Positions 31,850-40,420 of a DNA stretch of 44,147 bases are shown in pieces. The translations under genes and the position numbers were made by a program. The stretch covers positions 1-44,147 of the forward strand of contig JBQTJJ010000076.1 in assembly GCA_052387235.1 (NCBI GenBank), written 5' to 3'. The stretch's first letter is position 1. Every line of letters begins with the position of its first letter. The notes beneath the pieces are model-generated. The model worked only from the letters and a program-made list of their open reading frames with translations, ran no database searches and was not told the origin of the DNA. Source of the stretch: JBQTJJ01 sp052387235 (GTDB lineage: Bacteria; Actinomycetota; Acidimicrobiia; Acidimicrobiales; GCA-2861595).

Positions 31850-32355
31850 GCCGACAGGGAGGCGGCCCCGTCCAGGTACTGCTCCCAGTCCGGTCGCGTG
31901 CTGCCGTTGGCCACCACCACCCAGCTGCCGGGCCGGGGCGGCGCCGGCTGGCGCACCAGGGTGAGGGTGGTCTCGGCCAGGAGGTGGTCCTCCTTGCGCA
32001 TGTTGCAGGGCCGGCACGCCGCCACCACGTTCTCCCACGTGTGGGTGCCGCCCCTGCTGCGGGGCACCACGTGGTCGATGTTCTCGGCGGTGGCGCCGCA
32101 GTACTGGCAGCGGTGGCCGTCGCGGGCGAACACGGCCCGGCGGTTCAGGCCGATGCGGGCCTGGTACGGCACCTTCACGTAGTAGGTGAGGCGCACCACC
32201 GACGGCTCGTCGTAGCTGGCCCGCTCGGAGTGGAAGTACAGGCCGGTGGAGGACAGCAGCTCGGCCTTGCTGGACAGCACCAGGACCAGGGCCCGCCTGG
32301 TGGACACGACGCAGAGCGGCTCGTACGTGGCATTGAGGATGAGCGCCCGGGACAC
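31846..32355 (-). CDS. HNH endonuclease family protein
   Basis: 169 residues from GTG at 32355. After an N-terminal module (ALILNATYEPLCVVSTRRALVL) comes the HNH finger: FARDGHRCQYCGA, then IDHVVPRSRGGTHTWENVVAACRPCNMRKEDHLL, with two CxxC pairs and the DH/N/H active-site residues. This conserved bacterial subgroup has an unknown cellular role. The -10 TAGGTT ends 6 bases before the GTG, so the mRNA is probably leaderless. It is coupled to the lipoate-ligase-like gene downstream. Confidence 0.93.
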   Translation of the reverse strand: MSRALILNATYEPLCVVSTRRALVLVLSSKAELLSSTGLYFHSERASYDEPSVVRLTYYVKVPYQARIGLNRRAVFARDGHRCQYCGATAENIDHVVPRSRGGTHTWENVVAACRPCNMRKEDHLLAETTLTLVRQPAPPRPGSWVVVANGSTRPDWEQYLDGAASLSA

Positions 32356-32361
32356 CGTTGG

Positions 32362-32367
32362 AACCTA
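32362..32367 (-). promoter_or_regulatory. -10 element of the HNH/lipoate-ligase-like operon
   Basis: TAGGTT on the minus strand (32367 to 32362) matches TANNNT and stands 6 bases before the GTG start at 32355. No Shine-Dalgarno is present in the gap. Confidence 0.5.
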
Positions 32368-32406
32368 CCGAGGGGGTGTCCCTGGTGGCACTTGCATTTC
32401 CGAAGC

Positions 32407-32694
32407 CTACCGCAGGCTCCTGCGGTAGCTCCTGCACCACCGCAGGTAGGCCACGACGTCGCCGGCGTGCGGTGCCGGCGCCTCCCCCCCGTACATGGTC
32501 TCGAGCCGGAAGGCGAGGTAGCCGGGGTCGGGCAGCGGGAGGAACGGCCGGCGCCGCCACCACCCCGGCGGGGCCAGGAGGGCGGCCTGGCGCACGGCGG
32601 TGGGCCACAGGTGGGGACGGGCCGCCACTGCGCCCGCGGCGGCCAGCCAGGCCCCCGGTGCCACCCGCGGCGGGGCGGGGCGGGCGCCGGTCAC
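32407..32694 (-). CDS. small conserved protein of unknown function
   Basis: 95 residues from GTG at 32694, overlapping the ROK kinase stop as GTGA. It is basic and Trp/Pro-rich: ARPHLWPTAVRQAALLAPPGWWRRRPFLPLPDPGYLAFRLE in overlapping blocks, then TMYGGEAP and DVVAYLRWCRSYRRSL. No transmembrane helix or signal peptide is clear. The pattern reads like a real conserved actinobacterial protein rather than noise, but I cannot assign a function. Coupling to the kinase suggests joint expression, not necessarily shared function. Confidence 0.75.
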   Translation of the reverse strand: MTGARPAPPRVAPGAWLAAAGAVAARPHLWPTAVRQAALLAPPGWWRRRPFLPLPDPGYLAFRLETMYGGEAPAPHAGDVVAYLRWCRSYRRSLR

Positions 32695-33605
32695 GGGCCT
32701 GCCGCCGGCCCGTGGTCCGCGGCCAGGACGGGCCGGCCCAGGCCCCGCCAGCCCACTGCCGCCGCCCCCACCAGCGGGCCGGCGGGGCCGAGGCCGGCCG
32801 GCACCACGCGCGTGCCCCGGGAGAACGAGAGGCGGGCCGAGCGGTCCACCTCGGCCTGGGCCGCCTCGAAGAACGGGGCGCCGAAGCCCAGGGCCACCGA
32901 GCCCGCTACCACCGCCAGGCGCAGGTCCAGCAGGTTGGCGACCGAGGCGACGGCCCGCCCCACCAGCGTGGCGGTGCGGGCCACGACCTCGGGCCCGGCC
33001 TCCTCGGCCGGCCGCCCGGTGGCGGCCCGGATGGACGGGCCCGACGCCTCGGCCTCCAGGCACCCCTCGGCCCCGCAGGCGCAGCGCCGGCCGCCCGGCA
33101 CGACGATGACGTGGCCCACGTGGCCGGCGTTGCCGGCGGCGCCGTCGAGGAGCCGGCCGTCGAGCACCAGCCCGCCCCCCACGCCGGTGGACACGACCAT
33201 GGCCAGGAAGTCCGGCGAGCCGCGCGCCGCCCCGCGCCATCCCTCCCCGAGGGCCAGGGCCTTGGCGTCGTTGTCGACGAAGGTGGGCAGGCCCAGCGCC
33301 TCGCCCAGCCGGGACCGCAGCGGGAAGTCCCGCCAGGCCGGGATGTTCAGGGGCGACACGGCCTCGCCACGGGGCGCCATGGGTCCGCCGCACCCGACGC
33401 CGCACACGACCTCGTCGCCCGCCATGACCTCGCCCACCACCCCGGCCAGGGCCGACCACAGCGCCGCCGCGTCGTGGCGCGGCGTCGCCACCCGCGCCGA
33501 GCGGACCACGGTCCCGTCGTCGTCCACCACGCCGGCCTCCAGCTTGGTGCCGCCCACGTCGACGGCCAGCGCCCGTGCCACCCGCAGGACCGTAGGCGGC
33601 CGCAT
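32691..33605 (-). CDS. ROK family sugar kinase
   Basis: 304 residues from ATG at 33605. The phosphate loop is ALAVDVGGTKLEAGVVD; further motifs are FVDNDAKALALGE, VSTGVGGGLVLDG, GNAGHVGHVIVVPGG and the zinc site CACGAEGCLEAEASG. ROK kinases phosphorylate glucose or N-acyl hexosamines; the zinc-site sequence is compatible with a glucokinase but not decisive. No DNA-binding domain is fused, so it is an enzyme and not a ROK repressor. GTG 33581 is an alternative start. It is divergent from the moxR operon. Confidence 0.92.
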   Translation of the reverse strand: MRPPTVLRVARALAVDVGGTKLEAGVVDDDGTVVRSARVATPRHDAAALWSALAGVVGEVMAGDEVVCGVGCGGPMAPRGEAVSPLNIPAWRDFPLRSRLGEALGLPTFVDNDAKALALGEGWRGAARGSPDFLAMVVSTGVGGGLVLDGRLLDGAAGNAGHVGHVIVVPGGRRCACGAEGCLEAEASGPSIRAATGRPAEEAGPEVVARTATLVGRAVASVANLLDLRLAVVAGSVALGFGAPFFEAAQAEVDRSARLSFSRGTRVVPAGLGPAGPLVGAAAVGWRGLGRPVLAADHGPAAGP

Positions 33606-33627
33606 CCGCGTTCCGAAAGGCCGGCGG

Positions 33628-33633
33628 TAGGGT
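33628..33633 (+). promoter_or_regulatory. -10 candidate of the moxR-DUF58-transglutaminase operon
   Basis: TAGGGT matches TANNNT and lies 27 bases before the GTG at 33661. The leader would be about 20 bases and carry the GGGAGG ribosome-binding site. No good -35 is seen. Confidence 0.45.
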
Positions 33634-33660
33634 TTGGGGAGGTCCAGCACGGGAGGCGGC

Positions 33661-34641
33661 GTGGTCAGACAACGAAGCTCCGCCGACCTGTCGACCTTCG
33701 CCGACGGCTTCCAGGCCATCGTCGACAACGTGGAGCGGGTCATCCAGGGCAAGTCCGACGCCGTCCGCCTGGCCGTCACGTGCCTGGTGGCCGAGGGCCA
33801 CCTGCTCATAGAGGACGTCCCCGGCGTGGGCAAGACGAGCCTGGCCAAGGCCCTGGCCGCCTCGCTCGGGTGCGCCTGGCAGCGCATCCAGTTCACGCCC
33901 GACCTCCTGCCCTCCGACGTCACCGGCGTCAACGTCTACAGCCGGGCCAACGGCACGTTCGAGTTCCGCCCGGGCGGCATCTTCGCCAACATCGTCCTCG
34001 GCGACGAGATCAACCGGGCGTCGCCCAAGACCCAGTCGGCCCTCCTCGAGGCCATGCAGGAGCGGCAGGTCACGGTGGACACCACCACCTACGCCCTGCC
34101 CAGCCCCTTCATGGTCATCGCCACCCAGAACCCGATCGAGCACGAGGGCACGTACCCGCTGCCCGAGAGCCAGCTCGACCGCTTCCTCATGCGCATCCCG
34201 ATGGGCTACCCGGACCGGGCGGCCGAGATCCAGATGCTCGACCTGCACGGCGGGGTGGGCGCCGTGCACATCGAGCAGCTCCGGCCCGTCACCACCACCG
34301 AGCGGGTGGCGACCATGACCGACGCGGCCCGGGCCGTCCACGTCGCCCCCGGCATCAAGGGCTACCTGGTCGACCTGGCCGAGGCCACCCGTCGCCATCC
34401 CAGCCTGGCCCTCGGCGTCTCGCCCCGGGCCACGCTCGCCCTCCAGGGAGCGGCCCGGGCCCGGGCCGCGGCCGCGGGCCGGGAGTACGTGGTGCCCGAC
34501 GACGTGAAGCAGCTGGCCGGGCCTGTGCTGGAGCACCGGCTGGTGCTCACGCCCGAGGCGGGGATCGCCGGTGTGTCGGGCGGCGACGTGCTGGCCCAGG
34601 TGCTGAGCACCGTCGCGGTCCCCGCCGGCCGCGGCTCGTAG
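33661..34641 (+). CDS. MoxR family AAA+ ATPase
   Basis: 326 residues from GTG at 33661, chosen because GGGAGG lies 4-5 bases upstream. Walker A is EDVPGVGKTSLAKALA, Walker B is IVLGDEINRASPKTQSALLEAMQE, and sensor 1 is FMVIATQNPIEHEGTYPLPESQLDRFLMRI. The lid domain carries GVSPRATLALQGAARARAA. MoxR ATPases act as chaperone-like remodelers for partner proteins. This gene is followed by DUF58 and transglutaminase genes, the standard trio whose substrate is unknown. Confidence 0.95.
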   Translation: MVRQRSSADLSTFADGFQAIVDNVERVIQGKSDAVRLAVTCLVAEGHLLIEDVPGVGKTSLAKALAASLGCAWQRIQFTPDLLPSDVTGVNVYSRANGTFEFRPGGIFANIVLGDEINRASPKTQSALLEAMQERQVTVDTTTYALPSPFMVIATQNPIEHEGTYPLPESQLDRFLMRIPMGYPDRAAEIQMLDLHGGVGAVHIEQLRPVTTTERVATMTDAARAVHVAPGIKGYLVDLAEATRRHPSLALGVSPRATLALQGAARARAAAAGREYVVPDDVKQLAGPVLEHRLVLTPEAGIAGVSGGDVLAQVLSTVAVPAGRGS

Positions 34642-34654
34642 GGGGGCGCACGGG

Positions 34655-35872
34655 GTGCTCACCCGGCGAGGCTGGATGCTGCTGCTGGGTGCCGCCGTCC
34701 TGGCGTCGGCCGGGCGCATCCTCGGCATCGTCGAGCTGTACATGCTGGCCGGGGCGGCCCTGGCCCTGGTGGTGGGGGCCGTGGCCTTCGTCCGCCTGTC
34801 CCGGTTCGAGATGGAGGCCGTCCGCGAGCTGCGGCCGGCCCGCGTCCACGCCGGCGGGGCCAGCCGGGTCGAGCTCACCGTGCGCAACGCGGGCCGGCGC
34901 CGGTCCCCCGTCCTGGCCGCCCGCGACCCGTTCGACAACGGCCGGCGCTGGGCCCGCTTCCTGCTCGCCCCCCTGTCGCCGGGCGAGGAGGCGCGCGCCG
35001 CCTACCGGCTCCCCACCGAGCGCCGGGGCATCTTCGACCTGGGGCCGATGCAGCTCCACCTGGAGGACCCCTTCGGCCTGGCCGCCGCCACCCACGAGGC
35101 CGCCCCCGCCACCAGGCTCACGGTGTACCCGCGCGTCGACGCCGTGCCGCCCCTGCCCATGACCCGGGGCAACGACCCCCACGCCGGCGCCGACCACCCC
35201 ACCGCGCTGGCCGCCTCGGGCGAGGACTTCTACGCCCTGCGGGAGTACGAGGTCGGCGACGACCTGCGCCGGGTCCACTGGAAGGCCAGCGCCCGCCTGG
35301 ACGAGCTGATGATCCGCCAGGAGGAGATGCCGTGGCAGGGCCGGGTCACGGTGCTGGTGGACCTGCGGGGCGGTGTCCACGACGTCCAGTCGCTGGAGCT
35401 GGTGCTGTCGGCCGCGGCCAGCGTGGTGAGCGCGTGCTGGCGCCACCGCTCCCTGGTGCGCCTGGTGTCGACGGCCGGCGTGGACTCCGGGTTCGCCGCC
35501 GGCCACGCCCACGTGGAGGCCATCCTCGAGCACCTGGCCGGCGCAGGGCCCGGGCGGGACGACAACCTGGCTGCCATCCTCGGGTCGCTGCGGCGGGAGG
35601 GCAACGGCGGCGCCCTCACGGTCGTGACCACCGCGGCTGCGCCGGACGCCGACCTCGACCGGGTGGCCCGCCTGCGCGGCCGCTTCGGCGCCGTCACCCT
35701 CGTGCTGTTCGAGCCCTCGAGCTTCGAGCCGGCCGTGCCCGGCCGTCCGGGACGGGACCGGGCGGTGCGGGGCCTGCCCTCGGTCGTGCACGTCACCGCC
35801 CACCACCCCTTCGCCGCGGCCTGGACCGAGGCCATGTCCCGGGGCCGGCGGCCGGCCGGAGCGCCCCGGTGA
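34655..35872 (+). CDS. DUF58 domain membrane protein
   Basis: 405 residues from GTG at 34655, with a GGGGGG site upstream. Two N-terminal transmembrane helices (about 8-22 and 25-44) precede an Ig-like beta segment and the DUF58 core with YALREYEVGDDLRRVHWKASAR and a vWA-like fold (VTVLVDLRGGVHDVQSLE). DUF58 proteins are partners of MoxR ATPases. The gene is 13 bases after moxR and overlaps the transglutaminase start as GTGA. Confidence 0.95.
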   Translation: MLTRRGWMLLLGAAVLASAGRILGIVELYMLAGAALALVVGAVAFVRLSRFEMEAVRELRPARVHAGGASRVELTVRNAGRRRSPVLAARDPFDNGRRWARFLLAPLSPGEEARAAYRLPTERRGIFDLGPMQLHLEDPFGLAAATHEAAPATRLTVYPRVDAVPPLPMTRGNDPHAGADHPTALAASGEDFYALREYEVGDDLRRVHWKASARLDELMIRQEEMPWQGRVTVLVDLRGGVHDVQSLELVLSAAASVVSACWRHRSLVRLVSTAGVDSGFAAGHAHVEAILEHLAGAGPGRDDNLAAILGSLRREGNGGALTVVTTAAAPDADLDRVARLRGRFGAVTLVLFEPSSFEPAVPGRPGRDRAVRGLPSVVHVTAHHPFAAAWTEAMSRGRRPAGAPR

Positions 35873-38127
35873 CGCCGGGCGCCGTCACCGGGTCCGGGCC
35901 CCAGCTGCGGGCCGGTGCGCCCGAGGCCACCCTCGCCCTGGCCGGCCTCACCACGGCCGTCGCCCTCGGGATGGGCCGGCTGTTCGAGGGCGGCGACCAC
36001 CTGGTGCCGCTGGTGGGCGCGGCGGTGGTGGGGCACGCCCTCATGTGGGCCGGGCGGCGCCGGGGCGTCCCCCTGGGCGTGGCCGCCGCGGCCGCCCTGG
36101 CCGGCGTGGCCCTGACCGCGGGGTGGCTCCTGTTCCCCGAGACCACCACCGCCGGGGTCCCCGGGCCGGGCACGCTGGCCGCGGCCCGCTCGGCCCTGGC
36201 CGGTGCCTGGACCCAGTTCGGCGACGTGGTGGCGCCGGCGCCGGCCAGCGACGGCTTCCTCCTGGCCGCCATGGTGGGCGTGGGCGTCACCGCCGTGCTG
36301 GCCGACTGGGCCGCCTTCCGCATGCGGGTCCTGTTCGAGGCGGTGGTGCCGTCGTTCACCCTGTTCGCCTTCACGGCCACGCTGGGCACGGCCGGCGGCC
36401 GGGCGCCCATGGTGGCGCTCTACCTGGCCGCCCTGCTGCTCTTCATCGTCGTCCACCGGGCCGGGCTGGAGGCCGAGGGCACCTCGTGGTTCGCCAGCCG
36501 CTCGCGGGGCGGCACCCGCGCCCTCCTGCGGGGCGCGGCCGTCCTCGGCGCGGCGGCGGTGGCGTCGGCGGTGGTGGTCGGCCCCCACCTGCCGGGCGCC
36601 GACGCCGAGGCCGTCCTCGCCTGGCGCGACACGGGGTCGGACGGCGACGGCCGGCGCAGCACCGTGAGCCCGCTCGTCGACATCCGGGGCCGCCTGGTCG
36701 ACCAGTCCACCACCGAGGTCTTCACCGTCCGCACCAACCGGCCCGCCTACTGGCGGCTCACGTCGCTCGACACGTTCAACGGCCAGATCTGGTCGTCGGA
36801 CGCCAGCTACCGCCCCGTGGGCAGCCGGCTGCCCGCCGCCGGGGGCGGCGCCCCCGCCGACCGCGTCGTCCAGGAGTTCAGGATCGGCGCCCTGTCGTCG
36901 ATCTGGCTCCCCGCCGCCTACCGCCCCGAGGCGGTGGGCGGCGTCGACGACGTGAGCTACAACGCCGACCTGGGCAGCCTCATCACCGGCGAGGACACCA
37001 CCGACGGCCTCACCTACACGGTGGAGTCGGCCGTGCCCCGGCTGACCGCCGAGGAGCTGCGGGGCGCCTCGGCGGTGGGGGGCCTGAGCGACCGCCGGCG
37101 CTTCGTCGACCTGCCGCCCGTCCCGGGCCGGGTGGCGGCGCTGGCCGAGTCGCTGGCCGCCGGCGGCGACGGCACGCCCTTCGGCACCGGCCTCGCCATC
37201 CAGTCGTTCTTCCGCCAGCGGTTCGTCTACGACCTGAACGCCTCCGCCGGCCACAGCGACCAGGCCCTCGAGCGCTTCCTCTTCACCGACCGCCGGGGCT
37301 ACTGCGAGCAGTTCGCCGGCGCCTTCGCCGTGCTGGCCCGGCACGTGGGCCTGCCCACCCGGGTGGCCGTGGGCTTCACGCCGGGCGAGCCGGGGGAGGA
37401 CGGGCTCCTGCACGTGCGGGGCCTCAACGCCCACGCCTGGCCCGAGGTCTTCATCGACGGTTTCGGCTGGGTGGCCTTCGAGCCCACGCCCGGGCGGGGC
37501 GCGCCGGGTTCCGACGCCTACCTGGGCGTGCCGCCGGCCCAGGCCAGCCCCGACAGCCCCAACACCGCCACCACCGCCGCACCGCCCACCACGGTGGCCG
37601 ACGAGGAGGTGCCCACCCCCTCCACCAGCGTGGCGCCGGGCGAGGTGGCCGCCGGCGCCGGCGCCGAGGCCGGGGCGGGCCGGCCCCTCACCCGCCACCC
37701 CCTGGTCGTGGCCGTGGTGGTGCTGGTGGCCCTGGCCCTCGCCGTGCCGGTGGCCAAGGGCGCCCGCCGCCGGCGCCGGCGGGCCGGCGCCGCCACCCCC
37801 GCCGACCGGGTCTGGGTGGCGTGGACCGAGGCCGAGGACGCCGTGGGCCGGGCCGGCGCGCCCCGGCGACCGTCCGAGACCCTCGCCGAGCACGCCCGCC
37901 GGGCCGGTCCCGCGGCCGCCCTCGACGACGAGGCCGCGCTGGCCCTGGCCACCCTCGCCGCCGACGCCGCCGCCGCCAGCTACGCCGCCGGACCGCTGGC
38001 CGACGAGGTGGCCTCCCGGGCCGTGCTGGCCGCCTCCGCCGTGGAGCGGGACGTCACCGGCCGGGCCTCGGCCCGCCGGCGGGTGCTGTGGACCCTCGAC
38101 CCCAGGCCCCTCCTGCCCCGCCGCTAG
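35869..38127 (+). CDS. TgpA-like membrane transglutaminase-fold protein
   Basis: 752 residues from GTG at 35869. About six transmembrane helices occupy residues 19-240 (DUF3488-like region), followed by a large extracytoplasmic part with the transglutaminase core: DRRGYCEQFAGAFAVLARHVGLP (Cys479), LNAHAWPEVF (His522) and GWVAFEPTPG. A Thr/Pro-rich spacer (about 560-605), one more helix (about 609-630) and a cytoplasmic helical domain complete it. Such proteins may crosslink or cleave envelope proteins or peptidoglycan peptides. It completes the MoxR operon and ends 3 bases from the convergent DUF3040 gene. Confidence 0.93.
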   Translation: MTPGAVTGSGPQLRAGAPEATLALAGLTTAVALGMGRLFEGGDHLVPLVGAAVVGHALMWAGRRRGVPLGVAAAAALAGVALTAGWLLFPETTTAGVPGPGTLAAARSALAGAWTQFGDVVAPAPASDGFLLAAMVGVGVTAVLADWAAFRMRVLFEAVVPSFTLFAFTATLGTAGGRAPMVALYLAALLLFIVVHRAGLEAEGTSWFASRSRGGTRALLRGAAVLGAAAVASAVVVGPHLPGADAEAVLAWRDTGSDGDGRRSTVSPLVDIRGRLVDQSTTEVFTVRTNRPAYWRLTSLDTFNGQIWSSDASYRPVGSRLPAAGGGAPADRVVQEFRIGALSSIWLPAAYRPEAVGGVDDVSYNADLGSLITGEDTTDGLTYTVESAVPRLTAEELRGASAVGGLSDRRRFVDLPPVPGRVAALAESLAAGGDGTPFGTGLAIQSFFRQRFVYDLNASAGHSDQALERFLFTDRRGYCEQFAGAFAVLARHVGLPTRVAVGFTPGEPGEDGLLHVRGLNAHAWPEVFIDGFGWVAFEPTPGRGAPGSDAYLGVPPAQASPDSPNTATTAAPPTTVADEEVPTPSTSVAPGEVAAGAGAEAGAGRPLTRHPLVVAVVVLVALALAVPVAKGARRRRRRAGAATPADRVWVAWTEAEDAVGRAGAPRRPSETLAEHARRAGPAAALDDEAALALATLAADAAAASYAAGPLADEVASRAVLAASAVERDVTGRASARRRVLWTLDPRPLLPRR

Positions 38128-38130
38128 CCG

Positions 38131-38526
38131 CTAGCTGCCGGAGCCGTTGGCGCCGTCGTCGCGCTTGAAGCGCTGGCCGAGGCGGCGGCGGGTGTCGCCG
38201 AGCACGTTGGGGAAGCCCTTCTCCCGCACGGTGGACGTGAAGTCCTCCCAGCCCGCCTTGCCCATCTTGCGGAAGTTGCGCTCGAAGGCGAGGGTGGACC
38301 CGAGCATGAGCAGGAAGCCGAAGAAGCCCACGATCCGGTTGGAGGCGAAGGACGCCACCAGGAGCACCAGGCCGGCGACGAAGCCCAGCGCGGCCCACTT
38401 GCAGTTGCGGCCGGCGTGGCGGTAGAGGGTGGTCTCGCTGACGCCCTTGGCGAAGGCCGGGTCGTGCTCGTAGAAGCTGCGCTCGATCTCGTGGAGGATC
38501 CGCTGCTCGTCTTCCGAAAGCGGCAA
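38131..38526 (-). CDS. DUF3040 membrane protein
   Basis: 131 residues from TTG at 38526. DUF3040 proteins begin PLSEDEQRILHEIERSFYEHDP, as here, so I chose TTG over the ATG at 38574; a GGGAGGG site nine bases upstream supports it. Two hydrophobic helices (about 45-64 and 68-84) sit in the middle, and the C-terminus is basic (RRRLGQRFKRDD). The family is small, actinobacterial and of unknown function. A promoter candidate lies upstream. Confidence 0.88.
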   Translation of the reverse strand: MPLSEDEQRILHEIERSFYEHDPAFAKGVSETTLYRHAGRNCKWAALGFVAGLVLLVASFASNRIVGFFGFLLMLGSTLAFERNFRKMGKAGWEDFTSTVREKGFPNVLGDTRRRLGQRFKRDDGANGSGS

Positions 38527-38572
38527 CTCGCCGACCCTCCCTGACCGTGCCCCGACGTTTTTCCGGACTCCC

Positions 38573-38601
38573 ATCTTCGCGCACGGCGGTCACTCCAACA
38601 A
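38573..38601 (-). promoter_or_regulatory. promoter candidate of the DUF3040 gene
   Basis: TTGTTG (38601 to 38596), a 17-base spacer and GAAGAT (38578 to 38573) on the minus strand form a moderate promoter, giving a leader of about 40 bases with the GGGAGGG site. Confidence 0.35.
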
Positions 38602-38615
38602 CGCGTACGACACGC

Positions 38616-39875
38616 TCACCGGGGACTGCCCCCGCCGGGGCCCCATTGCTGGTCGCCCGGGCGGCGCACCTCCACCCCGTCCCGGCCCAGGAGGGCGGCC
38701 GGCCCCACCGCCGCATCGCCGAACCGGGCCCGCACCCCGTCGACGGCACGCGACGCCTCGGCCCAGGCCGGGTCGTGGTCGTCGAGCGCCGGCTGGCGGG
38801 CGCCGCCGGCCGAGAGGTTGGACACGCTGAGGCCCAGGAGGCGCACGCCGGACCTCGTGTCGACCTCCTCCAGCAGCGACGCGGCCACCGCCGCGAGGGC
38901 CGGGCCGGTGTCGAGGGCGTCGGGCACCGTGCGGGAGCGGGTGATGGTGGCGAAGTCGTTGAAGCGGACCTTGAGCGTCACGGTGCGCCCGGCGAGGGCC
39001 GAGCCCCGCAGGCGTGACGCGACTGCGTCGGCCTGGCGCACCACCTCGCGGCCGAGGTCCTCCCGGTCCACCAGGTCGGCGGCGAACGTCTCCTCGTGAC
39101 CCACCGACCTGGCCGGCCGGTCGGGCTCCACGGCCCGGGCGTCGCGCCCCCACGCCAGCTCGGACAGGAGCTGGCCGGAGGCGGCGCCGAGCCAGCCCAC
39201 CAGGCTCGGGCGCGGCACCTGGGCCAGGTCGCCCACCGTCTCGACCCCCCGGCTCCGGAGCTTGCCGGCCGTGGCCGGGCCCACGCCCCACAGCGCCGAC
39301 ACCGGCAGCGGGTGGAGGAAGGCCAGCTCCCGGCCCGGCTCCACCACGAACACGCCCGGCCCCGGCGCCACGCCGGCCGGGCCGGCGGTGGGCTTGGCCC
39401 GCTTCGAGGCCAGCTTGGCCAGGAGCTTGTTCGCGGCCACGCCCACCGAGCAGTCGAGGCCGACCTCGGCCCGGATCCGCGCCCGGACGGCATGGGCGAT
39501 GGCGGGCGGCAGCCCGAACAGGCGCCGGCACCCGGCCACGTCGAGGAACGCCTCGTCGAGCGAGATGCCCTCCACCAGCGGCGTGTAGGAGGCGAACACG
39601 GCGTGGATGCGCCGGCTGAAGCCGGCGTAGCGCGACAGGTCGCCGTGCACGAACACGGCGTGGGGGCACAGGCGGCGGGCCCGGGCCGAGGGCATGGCCG
39701 ACGACACGCCGAAGGCCCGGGCCTCGTAGGAGCACGACGCCACCACGCCCCGGTCGCCCGAGCCGCCCACGATCACGGGCCGGCCGGCGAGGGACGGATC
39801 GCGCAGCACCTCCACCGATGCGTAGAAGGCGTCCATGTCGACGTGGAGGATCGTGGGCTCCGCCGCATCCGGCAC
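38616..39875 (-). CDS. dinB: Y-family DNA polymerase IV
   Basis: 419 residues from GTG at 39875. The palm motifs are ILHVDMDAFYASVE (Asp13, Asp15, steric gate beside Tyr18) and ISLDEAFLDV (Asp107, Glu108); VGVAANKLLAKLASKRAKP and the little-finger domain (ETFAADLVDREDL to FNDFATITRSRT) follow. It performs error-prone translesion synthesis. The C-terminus is Gly-rich and lacks an obvious QLxLF-type beta-clamp peptide. It is divergent from the YbaK-like gene with 28 bases between starts. No LexA-like box was noticed in that gap. Confidence 0.95.
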   Translation of the reverse strand: MPDAAEPTILHVDMDAFYASVEVLRDPSLAGRPVIVGGSGDRGVVASCSYEARAFGVSSAMPSARARRLCPHAVFVHGDLSRYAGFSRRIHAVFASYTPLVEGISLDEAFLDVAGCRRLFGLPPAIAHAVRARIRAEVGLDCSVGVAANKLLAKLASKRAKPTAGPAGVAPGPGVFVVEPGRELAFLHPLPVSALWGVGPATAGKLRSRGVETVGDLAQVPRPSLVGWLGAASGQLLSELAWGRDARAVEPDRPARSVGHEETFAADLVDREDLGREVVRQADAVASRLRGSALAGRTVTLKVRFNDFATITRSRTVPDALDTGPALAAVAASLLEEVDTRSGVRLLGLSVSNLSAGGARQPALDDHDPAWAEASRAVDGVRARFGDAAVGPAALLGRDGVEVRRPGDQQWGPGGGSPR

Positions 39876-39903
39876 GGGCCGATTGTGGCAGGGTGGCGTC
39901 GCC

Positions 39904-40380
39904 GTGCACCGCAATGTCAGAGCCGTCGTGGAGGCCGGGGCCCGCCTGGGCGTCACGGTCGATCCCCGCGAGTTCCCCGACGCCACCAGGACGGCGCTCG
40001 ACGCCGCCCTCGCCATCGGCGTCGACCTGGGCCAGATCGTGAAGTCGCTGATCTTCTGCGTCGACGGCGAGGTGGTGGTCGCCCTGGTGAGCGGCACCAA
40101 CCAGCTGGACGAGGAGAAGCTGGCCCGGGCCGCCGGCGGTCAGCGGGCCTGGCGGGAGTCGGCCGACGTCGTGCGCGAGGCCACCGGCTTCCCGGTGGGC
40201 GGCGTGCCCCCGTTCGGCCACCGCGAGCCGCTGCGGGTGTTCGTGGACGACGACCTGCTCCTGCACGACGAGGTGTGGTCGGCGGCGGGGACGCCCCACG
40301 CCAACTTCGCACTGGCCCCCGACACCCTGGTCCGCGCCACCGCCGCCACGGTGTGCGACCTGGCCCGGCGCCCGGTGTAG
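39904..40380 (+). CDS. YbaK/EbsC family (prolyl-tRNA editing-like) protein
   Basis: 158 residues from GTG at 39904. The fold is marked by LGQIVKSLIFCVDGEVVVALVSGTNQLDEEKLARAAG with the conserved Lys and by FPVGGVPPFGHREPLRVFVDDDLL. Free-standing YbaK-like proteins deacylate mischarged aminoacyl-tRNA such as Cys-tRNA-Pro or Ala-tRNA-Pro; this subgroup's substrate is not defined. It converges with the glycosyltransferase gene, with a single base between the two stop codons. Confidence 0.92.
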   Translation: MHRNVRAVVEAGARLGVTVDPREFPDATRTALDAALAIGVDLGQIVKSLIFCVDGEVVVALVSGTNQLDEEKLARAAGGQRAWRESADVVREATGFPVGGVPPFGHREPLRVFVDDDLLLHDEVWSAAGTPHANFALAPDTLVRATAATVCDLARRPV

Positions 40381-40420
40381 CTCAGCGCCTCCGGCGGGCG
40401 GCCGACGCCGCCGACCGGGC
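40370..40420. terminator. inverted repeat between convergent genes
   Basis: GCCCGGT (40370-40376) and ACCGGGC (40414-40420) are a perfect 7-bp inverted repeat spanning both stop codons, with further GC dyads between them. It could end transcription in both directions, but lacks T-runs and overlaps coding ends. Confidence 0.3.
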